From positions 1,364,001 to 1,428,000 of the forward strand of contig BQMF02000034.1 in the NCBI GenBank assembly GCA_027922465.2: 64,000 bases of DNA, written 5' to 3'. Made by a program: the position numbers and the translations under genes. Below are positions 1-9,570 of this stretch, piece by piece. Numbering within the stretch: position 1 is the stretch's first letter; every line of letters begins with the position of its first letter. The notes under the pieces are model-generated. The model saw only the letters and a program-made list of their open reading frames with translations, had not been told where the DNA came from and searched no databases. The stretch is from Turritopsis dohrnii (Eukaryota > Cnidaria > Hydrozoa > Anthoathecata > Oceaniidae).

Positions 1-369
1 AGCTTTGAAGAAGAATTTTAAGAATGCTTTCCTGTTTGTACCTAATGTTAATCATTAGAACATTTCTTAGAGAGGAACTATTGGTGCTTGGGGGAAATAT
101 GTTTGAGTAAAGAAGAAAGTTCATAATGAATAAAAGTATGTTGGGAAAAAGAAACTTTCAGTGTTCATCAAGGAATGCATGTAATATCAAAATTATTGGA
201 GAAATATCTAATTAATACATGCAAGCAATTTTCTAAGAAAATTTAATTTAATTTTACGTAGTTTTTTTTATTTCGTTTTTTGTTTTTGTTTGTTTTTATA
301 TATATTTTGTTTTGTCACCCAATCACCCTCCGTTGTCTATCAATAGTCTGATTCTTGCATTCTTCTGTA
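1..369. other. Non-coding AT-rich flank
   Basis: I see no supportable gene, only T-rich homopolymer runs around 255-310. Confidence 0.5.
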
Positions 370-372
370 TTA

Positions 373-1092
373 AGGTGGATTTCCATAGAGCAGCAAAATG
401 CGCTGTGGCGATAATATCGCTCTGGAAACTTTGAAGTGCATGCGCATGTCATGCCAATCACCGCTGTTTCATAGATTTTTATGAAGTCGCACGCGAGAAA
501 AAAGCTCCGACGCAAAGTAGAAAAAATTCAACTTTGCGACGGAGCTTTTGAGCGACAACCAATCAGTTTGCTTGAAATTTGAATGATTACGTAATTTTCA
601 TTCTGATCTTCCACAAACAAGATGGCGTCTCAACAGCACTGTCAACAAAATGTATGGGAGAATCAAATTGATAGTGATGACAATAGAGACCTTTATCAAC
701 AACTTTTTCTTAACTTCCAAAATACTTGAAAAAATATGCATGATCAAATAGCATAAGGTCACGAATTAAAGTACTGTATAAGCCCTTCGCACGACTTTGT
801 AAAAATAGTGATCTAACCCACATCGGTTTTTTCTCTTTTCTTTACGATATTATGTGTCCTTCTAATTCTACGCCATACAAGGTATGTCACTGCTATAGCA
901 AGATGCTGTCTAAATACAAGCCTTCTGTTCAAAACTGCCATATTGCTTGTTTACATTTTTTTCCAGAGCACAATTTTGTGATGATCTATAAAATCGCCTT
1001 CACTTTTTTCGCGAGAGATCGTTCGCCCGGCGATAACCTCGCGGGCGATATTATCGCCACAGCGCATTTTGCTGCTCTATGGAAATCCACCT
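373..1092. mobile_element. Harbinger-type MITE with TTA target duplication
   Basis: The terminal inverted repeats begin AGGTGGATTTCCATAGAGC and extend about 45 bp inward (373-~417 against ~1044-1092). The element is flanked by TTA at 370-372 and 1093-1095, the 3-bp TWA duplication typical of PIF/Harbinger transposons. The roughly 720-bp interior has short ORFs but nothing resembling a transposase, so this is a non-autonomous copy. The inner palindrome at about 506-549 (CTCCGACGCAAAGT and its complement) may be subterminal structure. The superfamily is inferred from the target duplication and from similarity to the element at 8881. Confidence 0.8.
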
Positions 1093-1199
1093 TTAGCCAA
1101 TTTGGTTTTGATAGCTGATTATGCGAGTTATATCTCCTGGTCTTGTTTAAGTTTTGTTTCCACACTTTTTTCCAACTCTTTAACACTATTCTCTCAATT

Positions 1200-1363
1200 C
1201 CTTATCTACAAAGGCCTCGGGCAAGTTAGAGCAATGCTATACGTAACTCTGACAGTAAGTCAACTACCAGTTGCAAGTCGGCGGGCAGAAGACCCTTCCT
1301 GGGTTGAAAGCCCAAGGACTAAAAGCTCTCGGTTACTTACTTACTTACTTACTTACTTACTTT
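1200..1363 (+). repeat. SINE-like dispersed repeat with (TTAC)n tail
   Basis: This segment is repeated in inverted orientation at about 31877-32028. Both contain GTTAGAGCAATGCT and GGACTAAAA and end in a TTAC/TACC-rich tail (here a clean (TTAC)n at 1332-1363). A dispersed, oriented copy with a simple tail is typical of a short retroposon. I could not identify the origin of its head. Confidence 0.6.
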
Positions 1364-1711
1364 ATACGAATATCCTGTATAAAGATTATCAATAATAATA
1401 AAAATGCTCGGTCATGTTATCACTACTAGTACTAAATTCCTATCAGAAAAGATGAAATTGTTCAATAAAGACAAAAACTCTGAGGCAATGATTCAGGATA
1501 GATATGTGTCAGGGAAACAAACTTGACGATGATTGAAACTTTGAGATTTTGATTGGCTAATGTTCATGTAAGATGTGATAGATTTGATAGAAAATTAATG
1601 TTAGCAACATATGACTTTAAGACATTAACATACGTATAAATGAGATTGTAAACCATATAACATTTAGCGGACGATTCATATAGCCATCGATTCTCACAAT
1701 GCATGTGTATA

Positions 1712-1910
1712 TACGATGGCCCAGAAGGGTCAAACTGCGCGCACGTCAAGAAATACTGCGCGCTTTCCTTTTACTGCGCGCTTCTCCTTTTTACTGCGCG
1801 CTCTTGTGTAAGCTTACACTGCGCGCTACCATCGACTATTCTGCGCGCTCTTCGTAATACTGCGCGCTTCCCTACGACCACATTGCTACGACCGTATCAA
1901 AATTCGTGTG
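1712..1910 (+). repeat. Left terminal inverted repeat with phased GCGCGC boxes
   Basis: This pairs with the reverse complement of 8171-8371. It contains seven copies of an ACTGCGCGC-type box spaced about 20-23 bp apart, roughly two helical turns, in a region otherwise poor in CpG. Regularly spaced subterminal boxes are the usual layout of transposase binding sites; that role is inferred. Confidence 0.9.
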
Positions 1911-1943
1911 TTTGTAACATAAAGGTGTGAACACATGGCTTCA

Positions 1944-1966
1944 TCTATATATTAATAGCCGATTCT

Positions 1967-1998
<32 letters not shown>

Positions 1999-2452
1999 TT
2001 GTAAGTCACGCAAAATGGTAGATGTGAACTGCGAAAGAAATCGAAGAGTCAGCAATGTAAGATCACACATAAATTATTTCTCTTCTTGTGGGCGACGTCA
2101 GTGTGAAACCATTGTATTGAGACCCTAATCGAATGCGACGTTTAGGGAAAATTATCTCGATAACCAATAGGGATAACTGACGTTTATTGGGGTCCGCGAT
2201 ACAGGCGATGGGGTGACGAAAAATTTGGGTCTAATTTTTTTTGGGGACGGGTCTGTGACGTCATCATAATCTTTGAACAATGATATCTCTGTAACGGTTG
2301 ATCGTAGCGGAACGATCCCATACATTTTTTTTATCAGTTTTTCGAGCTCTACAACATGGGAACACTTTCGGTTCCCAATTCCTTATTTTTATTTTTCGTG
2401 AAGTCAACGCATGCTGAACATGGGCGGCGAGCGACGCCGCCTTGGCGGCTAG
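1944..2452 (+). mobile_element. Non-autonomous Helitron nested in the transposon leader
   Basis: It begins TCTATATATTAATAGCC, immediately after an A, and ends CTAG immediately before a T, the A|T insertion pattern of Helitrons. Near the 3' end GGCGGC pairs with GCCGCC, leaving an 11-nt tail TTGGCGGCTAG; a second GGCGGC in the tail allows an alternative hairpin. A CTGT microsatellite (1966-2001) follows the 5' end. The same 5' and 3' ends recur at 33139-34443 and 34444-35288. There is no Rep/helicase coding. The 3' end lies 13 bp upstream of the HECT ATG. Confidence 0.9.
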
Positions 2453-2465
2453 TTTAGAATTAAAC

Positions 2466-4926
2466 ATGGAGAAACTGATCCGCGATATCGTATCTGAAGA
2501 AATTGAAAAAAAAATTCCTCCATCATCTTCTGCTAATAATACCGCTAACACTGCTAATAATACCACTAATAATACTAATAATACGAGATTCAATACGGGG
2601 AAGAAGAAAGCAGCAAAACCAACTGCCATTGCAAGCAGATTAAATGGGTTGCTTTCAAGTCTGTCAAAGAAAGGGAGTGGGAGTGGTGTCGGGAAAAGAA
2701 GTGGAAAAGAACTAAAGGTTCAAGTGAGATGGGCAAGGAATGAGTTGGATGGACAACTTGTATATGTCAAGACTGAAGATGGCGGAGGAAAAAGATTTAT
2801 AACATTAACTCCAGGGAAACAAGCATTTGGGGATGTTGTAAATAAAGCGATAGAAAAATTTTACCCAGATAGAAAAGAAGATCATGATACAATGGAAACA
2901 AAACTACGTGATAAATTGGGTGAAGATCTAGATTATTTAGAAACCCTTCCCAATTACATGGAGCGGACAGGGTTTTATGCCTCCAAATGTGTTTTTACAC
3001 TTATCACAGGTGATGATGGTGATAAGTGCAATGAAAATATTGTTAGTGATATGTTTGATGATTCTGATGCTGAGGATCTAATGGTTGGTGTAAGTGATCT
3101 AAATTCAACACCAAAGGCAAAGCATTTCGAAAAAAGGAAATCTGATGATCAGCAGCCAGGCCCCAGTCAGAAGAAAACTATGATTTCTAGCTATTTTTCA
3201 CGATGTTTGGACTGTCCTGTTTGTTTTCAGTCGTTTCCTTATGACCAAATTGAGACGCATGCTTCGGTCTGTGCTGAGAACAAGTTCAATTCTATCCTTA
3301 TAAATGACTCAGATGATGTGAACAGTGAAAATGATACAGTGCCCTATGATAATGTTGATGATTATATTGAAGAAGTTCCTAAACCAGTTTGCTCAGTGGT
3401 TTTGTCAGTAAAAGACATTTTAACACCATTATCTGCTGCCCAGATGATTGGACCTTGCCGTCAATTCAAAATAAGGAGGGGAAATGCCTGGCAAGATTTT
3501 TGCACATACACCGATAAGCCTTGGATGAAAGGTTGTAAAAACTTTTCTGTCCAATTTGTTGGTGAATTAGGTATTGACACAGGTGGACCGAAGAGGGAAT
3601 TTTTTTCATGTAAGTTTATTAATCAGCATTATTGAGAAGCAATATTAAGGATTAAAGGAAGCACATGATAAATTGCTATTGACAAATAGATGATGGACTC
3701 TAGATGGTGGTGGTAAATTTATTTTATCATTATTATTATTGTTATTATTATTGTTGTTCTTTAGTATGTCTGACAGAAATTTCTTCAAAGTTATTCCATG
3801 AAGGTGTCCCTGTGAAAAGTACAATGTTAGTTACAAATCGAGAATTTTTCAAGGCTGGGCAACTAATTGCTCATTCGTTGTTACATGGTGGACCCAATCC
3901 TACACTTTTCTCTGATTGGTGTTACTATTATATATCATCTGCAAAGACACCATCTCCCAATGATATAATTGTCCCAAGTTCTTTTAAAGAAAGGGATGAT
4001 ATTAAAGAGGTAAAGAAACTAAATGAAATCATTTTTTCTTCCAATTTTGTGATCAAACAAGATTTGTCAATATATCTTTTTGTATGTTGTTATTTTAGCT
4101 ATTTACAGATGATGAAAATCATTATAAAGCTATTTTGTGCAAGGAATCGTACCTGGATATGCTTAGTTTAATTGGATATAGAGGTGTACCATCTAAAGAG
4201 AAATTAAGTGGCAGGCATGACATCATTCAGTAAGTATAAAATGTTTTTTCTTTAAGCCCATGTTTTAGGGTTTTTTGTATCTCAATCTGATAGTTTCAAA
4301 TGATTTTTGTGATTTCTGTACAGGTCAATATTTTTTAAACTGGAGGTTGAACCTGTTGTATCCGCTTTAACACAACTTGTGGATGGTTTGGAAGACGTTA
4401 TAGGTGTCATTAGAAGCTATCCTGATTCTTTCAAAGTTTGCTTTGTCAAAAAAGATGAAGGCTTAACTAGTGATGAGTTTCTAGATTTTCTGAGTGTCAC
4501 CTTTAGTGAAAAAGGTTCGACCAACTACATAAAAGAAGTCAACACATACAAATACTTGACAGATTTTGTGGAAGAGTGCCATTTTCTTGGTAAGAATTAT
4601 GACATAAGAATTGAAAGATTTATCTTTATTTTCTTATGTTCAAGTATTAAATTATATTAAAATTGCTATATATAGAGACATCACCAGTGAAGATTTCTGA
4701 ATTACTAAAATTCATTACTGGTACCCCTTCAGTTCCTGCTATTGGTTTTGAAAAGAAATTCGTGATATCCTTCCGTCATGATTGTATGGAAAAATGTCAA
4801 TGTAGGTGTGTAAGTTCCACATGTGCTTTGACATTGACAATACCAACGCATTATGCAAATTATGATGTTTTTAAAGAAATGATGATTTATAGTTTGATGT
4901 CTGAATTGGGTTTTGGGCGTTTGTAA
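2466..4926 (+). CDS. Transposon-borne HECT E3 ubiquitin ligase with a UBZ-like zinc finger (G2E3-like)
   Basis: This would transfer ubiquitin to substrates through a thioester cysteine. The exons are 2466-3609, 3765-4009, 4099-4229, 4324-4589 and 4676-4926; all junctions are GT-AG with matching phases, giving 678 residues. I chose the ATG at 2466 (context AACATGG); the longer open frame upstream begins at a TTG inside the Helitron. The N-terminus has an Asn/Thr-rich low-complexity stretch (~25-45) and a basic segment. A C2HC finger with ligands C250, C253, H265 and C269 resembles RAD18/UBZ4 ubiquitin-binding fingers. The HECT domain runs from about residue 310 to the end, with GELGIDTGGPKREFF in the N-lobe and the catalytic cysteine C645 in SSTCALTLTIPTHY. 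It resembles the G2E3-like HECT proteins expanded in fish and invertebrates. It is linked to the integrase gene by shared inverted repeats. Confidence 0.88.
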
Positions 4927-5529
4927 ATGTTGTTATTTCTGGATACTTGTATGTCAGTAGGATTGATGTGATCTAGATCAATTTAACAAAATTTTCTTAT
5001 AACAACTGTGACGAATTTCTGTGCTGAAGGTAGAAAAGGCAGTAGTGTCTTTCTGTTTGGTAATCAAGACCCTATAATGGTGGACATGAAGGTATCGCAT
5101 TTTTACTTTGGATGGCGTGCTTTAAGGAAAATGAATTATGTTTTAAAATTTTCGAAGTCACTTTACAGTTTTGGGTTGCACTAAGTTTTTTGACTTCTTA
5201 GAGTTTTAACATTAACTTAACATTATTTATTCTTCTGTTTATGACATGTTCATTCATGCATTGTATATGTTGCATTATATTATATATATATGTTATATGT
5301 ATTTATATTTTATATTTCTATTTTATTTTTATTTCTATTTTTATATTTATGTATATATATATCTTTGTTGTAAATATGTTTAGTATGGAAATACTTGACT
5401 CGTGTTTCACATTATTTGTTTCTATTTTCTTCTCTAAAATAGTCTGACAATAGACTATTGTCATTGTTATACTGATTTTCATTACTACATGGAGCTCTCA
5501 TTTTAATTCATTTAGAGTAGAACATAAAG

Positions 5530-6856
5530 ATGTCAATGCCAAACTACATTCCTTGTCTCAATTCAACTAGGTTATCTAGTATTGATGAAATTGTGACCAA
5601 TTATTTTCATAATGGCTTCACTTATTGCGAGATTTTGGGTTTCCTTTTAACACAACATGGAATTAGGATAAGTTTATCATCATTGAAAAGGATATTGAGA
5701 AGATTAGGTTTAAAAAGGAGATGTGGCACTGATGAAAATCGAGCGGAGGTGGAAGATGTTATTGCTAACGAGATACAAGAAAGTGGTGCAGTAATGGGTA
5801 GGATATAGCTACACTATACTCTACGGGTAGCTATACTGGCAATAAATGATATCTTGAGGGTACGGAAAGCAAGCTAACACACTTTTAGTTGCTTTCTTAT
5901 TCATTCTAGGATACCGTAAGTTATGGCAAGTCGTTAAGTCATATGGAGTGAATGCACGAAGGTCAACAGTTATGGAGATAATTAGAGAGTTGGATCCGGA
6001 AGGTGTAGCGAGTCGTAAAAATAGACGATTGCGAAGAAGAAAGTATAGTGTTCCTGGGCCTGATCATATGTGGCATCTAGACGGCTACGATAAACTAAAA
6101 CCGTTTGGTTTCAGCATACATGGTTGTGTGGATGGTTTCTCCAGACGAGTCATATGGCTGGAGGTTGGGCCAACGAATAAGAAACCGGAAGTTATAGCCA
6201 ATTATTATCTTCATGCTATAACCAAGTTGAATCGTTTACCAACCAGAATGCGTTCTGATCATGGAACAGAAAACTGTATTGTTGAAGCAATCCAAATTGC
6301 TTTGAGATCAGCTCATAACGATGAGTTCTCCGGACTCGGAAGCTTTATGACAGGATCGTCAACTTCCAATCAAAGAATTGAAAGCTTCTGGTCCCAGTTT
6401 ACGAAAGACCGTCCTTCTTGGTGGCGTTCAGCATTCCAAGAACTTCTTAATTTGGGCCTTATTGATGGTGGTAATTTTTTAATAACTGAGTCGGCGAGGT
6501 ATTGCTTCATGCACTTAATAAGGAACGATTTAAATGAATTGGCAATCCGATGGAACCAGCACATCTTAGCTCCAAGCAAAAAATCCGATTTACCTCGTGG
6601 AAGACCCGATACATTATACTTTGTGCCTGTTTTGTATAACTGTCATCCATGTCATAAGAATGTTGATATGTCTGAAGTGGAAGAATTTCAGGATCCTGAA
6701 TTTGCCATCTTGCAGGCTGATAACCAACCAGAATTTATTGAATTTGCAGAAACCGTTCTGCGATTTAATAATTTCGATAGGTTGAAGCCTGAGACCTTTC
6801 GTGAAGGTCTGAAAATGCATATTACTTTATTAACAGCCATTGAAGAGTATTCATGA
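5530..6856 (+). CDS. IS3EU-type DDE integrase/transposase
   Basis: This is the likely transposase of the 1712-8371 element. The exons are 5530-5797 and 5910-6856 (phase 1), giving 404 residues. The N-terminal ~80 residues hold helix-turn-helix-like segments, followed by a GYRKLWQVVKSYG motif of the kind that precedes the catalytic core in bacterial IS3 OrfB proteins, and a basic linker. The rve-type core keeps all three acidic residues: D147 (WHLDGYD), D206 (RSDHGTEN) and E247 (NQRIESFW), a D-58-D-40-E arrangement. The E motif and the following WW segment match integrase-core proteins found in multiple copies in fish and invertebrate genomes. There are no internal stops. It begins 603 bp after the HECT gene on the same strand, so the two probably have separate promoters. 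The IS3EU assignment is by motif and by the 6-bp target duplication. Confidence 0.9.
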
Positions 6857-7565
6857 CTTTAATTAGAATACAGTATATCTCGTTAGGCCAGATCAATTTT
6901 TCTGTTTCTTCCGGTATACTTAAAGTAGTCGCAGTCGGACTTTTCTGTAATTCTTACTTCAAAAAATTGGAAGATTCGAAAAATGTTTAACTATGCAACA
7001 AGAACCAACCCAACACCCATGCCTTTGATTTCAATATATTTAAGAGCAAAAAATCAACTTCCTTTGAAGTTCGTGACGCGATGGATTGAACCATGTCATT
7101 AAAATCTTAACTTCACAAATATTTTCGAATCTGAAAATTCTGATTGGCACTTTCCATTTTCCGACTGTTCTGACACAGGTTTTACCTTAAGTGGATAAAG
7201 TTTCGCATGGATTAAATTTCGCGGTTTTAAATCCACGCGAAATTGAATTTTGAAAAACTCGAGTTTTTCTAAGGGCTAAAGTAAATCAGACATAATTTTC
7301 AATCATTCTTTGCGAAATTTAATAATTGTATTATCTCCTTGGTTAAATGTACTTTCACGTTTCTTGAGGCAATGAAGAAAATAAGGATTATCAAGGCAAG
7401 GGAAAATGACGGAAATATTTTGATTTTTAATATATTTTCAGAAACAAAAGTTAAAAATATTTTACAAAATTATACGAAGCTTTTCGTTCTCTCGAACATC
7501 TTCAGGTATATATGTTACAATAAAATTAAAACCATACTACAAGTATAAAATTGTCTAGGGGATTC
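6857..7565. other. Non-coding 3' region of the transposon
   Basis: AT-rich DNA between the integrase stop and the Penelope-like fragment. The short open frame at 7339-7548 has low-complexity composition and no recognisable motif. Confidence 0.4.
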
Positions 7566-7830
7566 TTAAGTATACCGTTTTTGAAAAGTCGTACGTAAAA
7601 ATTTTATGTCTAATTGGTCGTGAATGGTGGGTTTATATCTCATGATGTAGAAAGCTTCCATGGTTTTACGCTTCTTTTTGTTCTGTGGTGCCTTAGTAAC
7701 TATTTTCCATGAGAAAGCATGACCATTGTTGTTCAATATATGTTTTGCCGGTTCCGAATTACCATGCAGTTTATCGTGTTCAAACCACCGTACTGTCGAA
7801 TTTCTTTTGATTTTTGATTTTATATTACAT
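7566..7830 (-). pseudogene. Penelope-like retroelement fragment (C-terminus of the GIY-YIG endonuclease region)
   Basis: The minus-strand frame reads through EPAKHILNNNGHAF and then RKTMEAFYIMRYKPTIHDQ. A His-bearing helix followed by a Leu/Met-Glu-Ala motif and a KPxxNxQ-like end is the pattern at the C-terminus of Penelope-like (and some DIRS/LINE-associated) GIY-YIG endonucleases. The reverse transcriptase and the GIY-YIG catalytic start are absent, as expected for a 5'-truncated copy. It is nested in the IS3EU-like element, opposite in strand to its genes. The assignment rests on motif memory only. Confidence 0.55.
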
Positions 7831-8170
7831 AAATAGTTGTTTTCAGAAGAGTAGACCCATCTCCAAATTGTGCTCAAAATTTGAACAGTTGGAAAGGAAA
7901 AAAATGGAAACAAAAAACGATGTTTTAGAGAAATTGAAAATACTTTATTTGACTAAAAAAACAAAGCGTGTTTTGCTCTATATGTCTTGTTAAAACACAC
8001 AAGTCAAACTTAACTCGTGTTGTAAATGGAGCTACGTTTTTACATACAACAAAGTTCAATTTCTAGAACTCATTTTGAATATTTAAAATTTTTGCTTTAT
8101 GTAAAAATATTTCTGTCAAATGGACTAATTAAAAAATCACACATTTTTCCTTTAATCACACCATTCGAAA

Positions 8171-8371
8171 ACACGAATTTTGATATGGTCGTAGTTAGTG
8201 TGGTCGTAGGGAAGCGCGCAGAGTATTATGAAGAGCGCGCAGAATAGTCGATGACAGCGCGCAGTGTAAGGTTACACAAGAGCGCGCAGTAAAAGGGAGA
8301 AGCGCGCAGTAAAAGGGAAGCGCGCAGTATTTCTTGACGTGCGCGCAGTTTGACCCTTCTGGACCATCGTA
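8171..8371 (-). repeat. Right terminal inverted repeat with phased GCGCGC boxes
   Basis: Its reverse complement matches 1712-1910 with scattered substitutions and small indels, including the same regularly spaced GCGCGC boxes. The terminal CCATCGTA is followed at once by the TGTATA duplication. Confidence 0.9.
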
Positions 8372-8377
8372 TGTATA

Positions 8378-8877
8378 GCCTTGCATTCTACTTTTCTTTT
8401 CTGAGTTGCAGTTGCAGTTCCATTTCAAGAGCCATATTCTTGTGTTAATTTACATGCTGGTTGAACTTGGTACAAAGTAAAATTTATTGTTTGCAAACTC
8501 TTATTCCTGTTTCATATTTATGACTTCCTGAGTTTACTGTCGTTTACGTCTGTTTTATTGTGATTGTAAGGATAAACATGCTCCTAAAGTTTTCTTTTTT
8601 TCTTTTCTTTTTCTTACAATATCGTCATTAGGATTAGGGTTTTCTTCATAACCATACATTAGAAATTGTTTTTAGGAAAGATAACTAAAAATAACATAAA
8701 ACAATTGAAGAAATAAATCCGATGGTCTTAAATCATGATGTTGTAGTAGGTAAATGAAAAACAATATTTATTTCCAAAAAATCATTATCGGTATCCAATC
8801 TTACCTTCATTCAAAGAAAATCGCTGGTAGGTATGAGTAATTTCATATTGTTGTAGTGCAACCATCCCACAAATTTA
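8378..8877. other. Non-coding spacer between two transposons
   Basis: AT-rich host flank between the IS3EU-like element and the Harbinger. I see no gene or structured repeat in it. Confidence 0.4.
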
Positions 8878-9007
8878 TTAAGGCGGGTTTCCACTTAAGC
8901 GAAATCGGTCGCGCGGGCAGCACTGCCCGCGCGACCGCTTTCGCTTAAGTGGAAATTGATAGAAGTTTAAGAAGTGGCGTACTTTTTCACAACTGCTAAT
9001 TATAAAT

Positions 9008-9277
9008 ATGAATATGTCGAGAAGGAATTTGCTGATTGCTTTGCTGTTAATTAGACGATCAAAGAAATACGAAAAAAAGAAGAAAGCTAGAAGATTTTGG
9101 GTGAGGCAGCTATACCAAGAGCGTCACAAAAAAGGAGAGTACCATTTACTCATAAAAAAGATGAAAATATTCGATAAAGAGTATTTTTTCCAACATTTTC
9201 GGATGACTCCAGCTAAATTTGAAGAACTGCTGTCGTTAGTAGAACCAAAAATAACAAAAAACTTATACCCTCTGCTG
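9008..9277 (+). pseudogene. Truncated Harbinger transposase (HARBI1-like N-terminus)
   Basis: From the ATG at 9008 the frame encodes a Lys/Arg-rich start followed by RFWVRQLYQERHKKGEYH and, further on, FQHFRMTPAKFEELLSLVEP. This is the N-terminal helical region that precedes the DDE nuclease in HARBI1-type transposases. Similarity stops at about 9277, where the reading frame runs into the antisense of the MADF gene (frame stop at 9355). No DDE residue remains. About 85 of the usual ~350 residues survive. Confidence 0.75.
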
Positions 9278-9279
9278 GA

Positions 9280-9570
9280 TGTATCCCAAATACACTTATA
9301 CCTCTTAATTTCTTCAATTAGAAATTCGTCTGTGTCTTCATTTCCCTTCTCTTGATCCTGAATCTCTTCTTCTTCTTCTTCTTCTTCTTCTTCTTCTTGA
9401 GAATAAGCATGTTGTTGTTGTTGTTGTTGTTGTTGTTGATGATGATGATGATGATGTTGCCACTGTTGGTGAAGATCCTTTTGTTGAAATTGCATTTGAT
9501 AGCGGCGAAACATAGCTAAATGCATTTTCTTCGGAGTTAAACATGTTTTCAGTCGACATAGTGGTAACAA
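9280..9570 (-). pseudogene. Truncated Harbinger MADF/Myb-like protein with poly-Q, poly-H and poly-E tracts
   Basis: Read on the minus strand from about 9570, the frame encodes poly-His, poly-Gln and poly-Glu runs and then FLIEEIKRYKCIWDTSSRGYK, whose second half is the start of a MADF domain. MADF/Myb-like DNA-binding proteins accompany the transposase in PIF/Harbinger elements and help it bind the ends. The domain is cut after its first ~20 residues at the deletion junction near 9278. The triplet runs (CTT, TTG and ATG on the plus strand, 9364-9456) are repeat-expanded codons of this gene. Confidence 0.7.

Larger units (their letters stand above)
1706..8377 (+). mobile_element. IS3EU-like DNA transposon carrying a HECT ligase and a DDE integrase, with TGTATA target duplications
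   Basis: The element proper is 1712-8371 (6,660 bp). It starts TACGATGG and ends CCATCGTA. The exact 6-bp duplication TGTATA flanks it at 1706-1711 and 8372-8377. The terminal inverted repeats are about 200 bp each (1712-1910 and 8171-8371) and roughly 90% identical. Between them lie two spliced genes on the plus strand with no stops or frameshifts in their exons: a HECT E3 ligase (2466-4926) and an IS3-type integrase (5530-6856). Nested inside are a Helitron (1944-2452) and a Penelope-like fragment (~7566-7830). As I recall, eukaryotic IS3EU elements have a 6-bp duplication and TAY termini, which agrees with what is seen. Intact genes and perfect duplications suggest a fairly recent insertion. 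Confidence 0.9.

Noticed and set aside
852..1118. Short ORF in the first Harbinger MITE
   Set aside because: It runs through the inverted repeat and has no transposase motif.
2442..2465. Extending the HECT protein upstream of the ATG at 2466
   Set aside because: The extra codons start at TTG and lie mostly in the Helitron terminus; the ATG at 2466 has a good context.
2264..2629. 121-residue minus-strand ORF
   Set aside because: Antisense of the Helitron 3' end and the HECT start; the same antisense residues reappear at 35091-35327 because both are Helitron ends.
9338..9559. Second minus-strand frame of Ser/Thr/Arg repeats
   Set aside because: Alternate frame of the triplet runs; the frame with the MADF start is the coding one.
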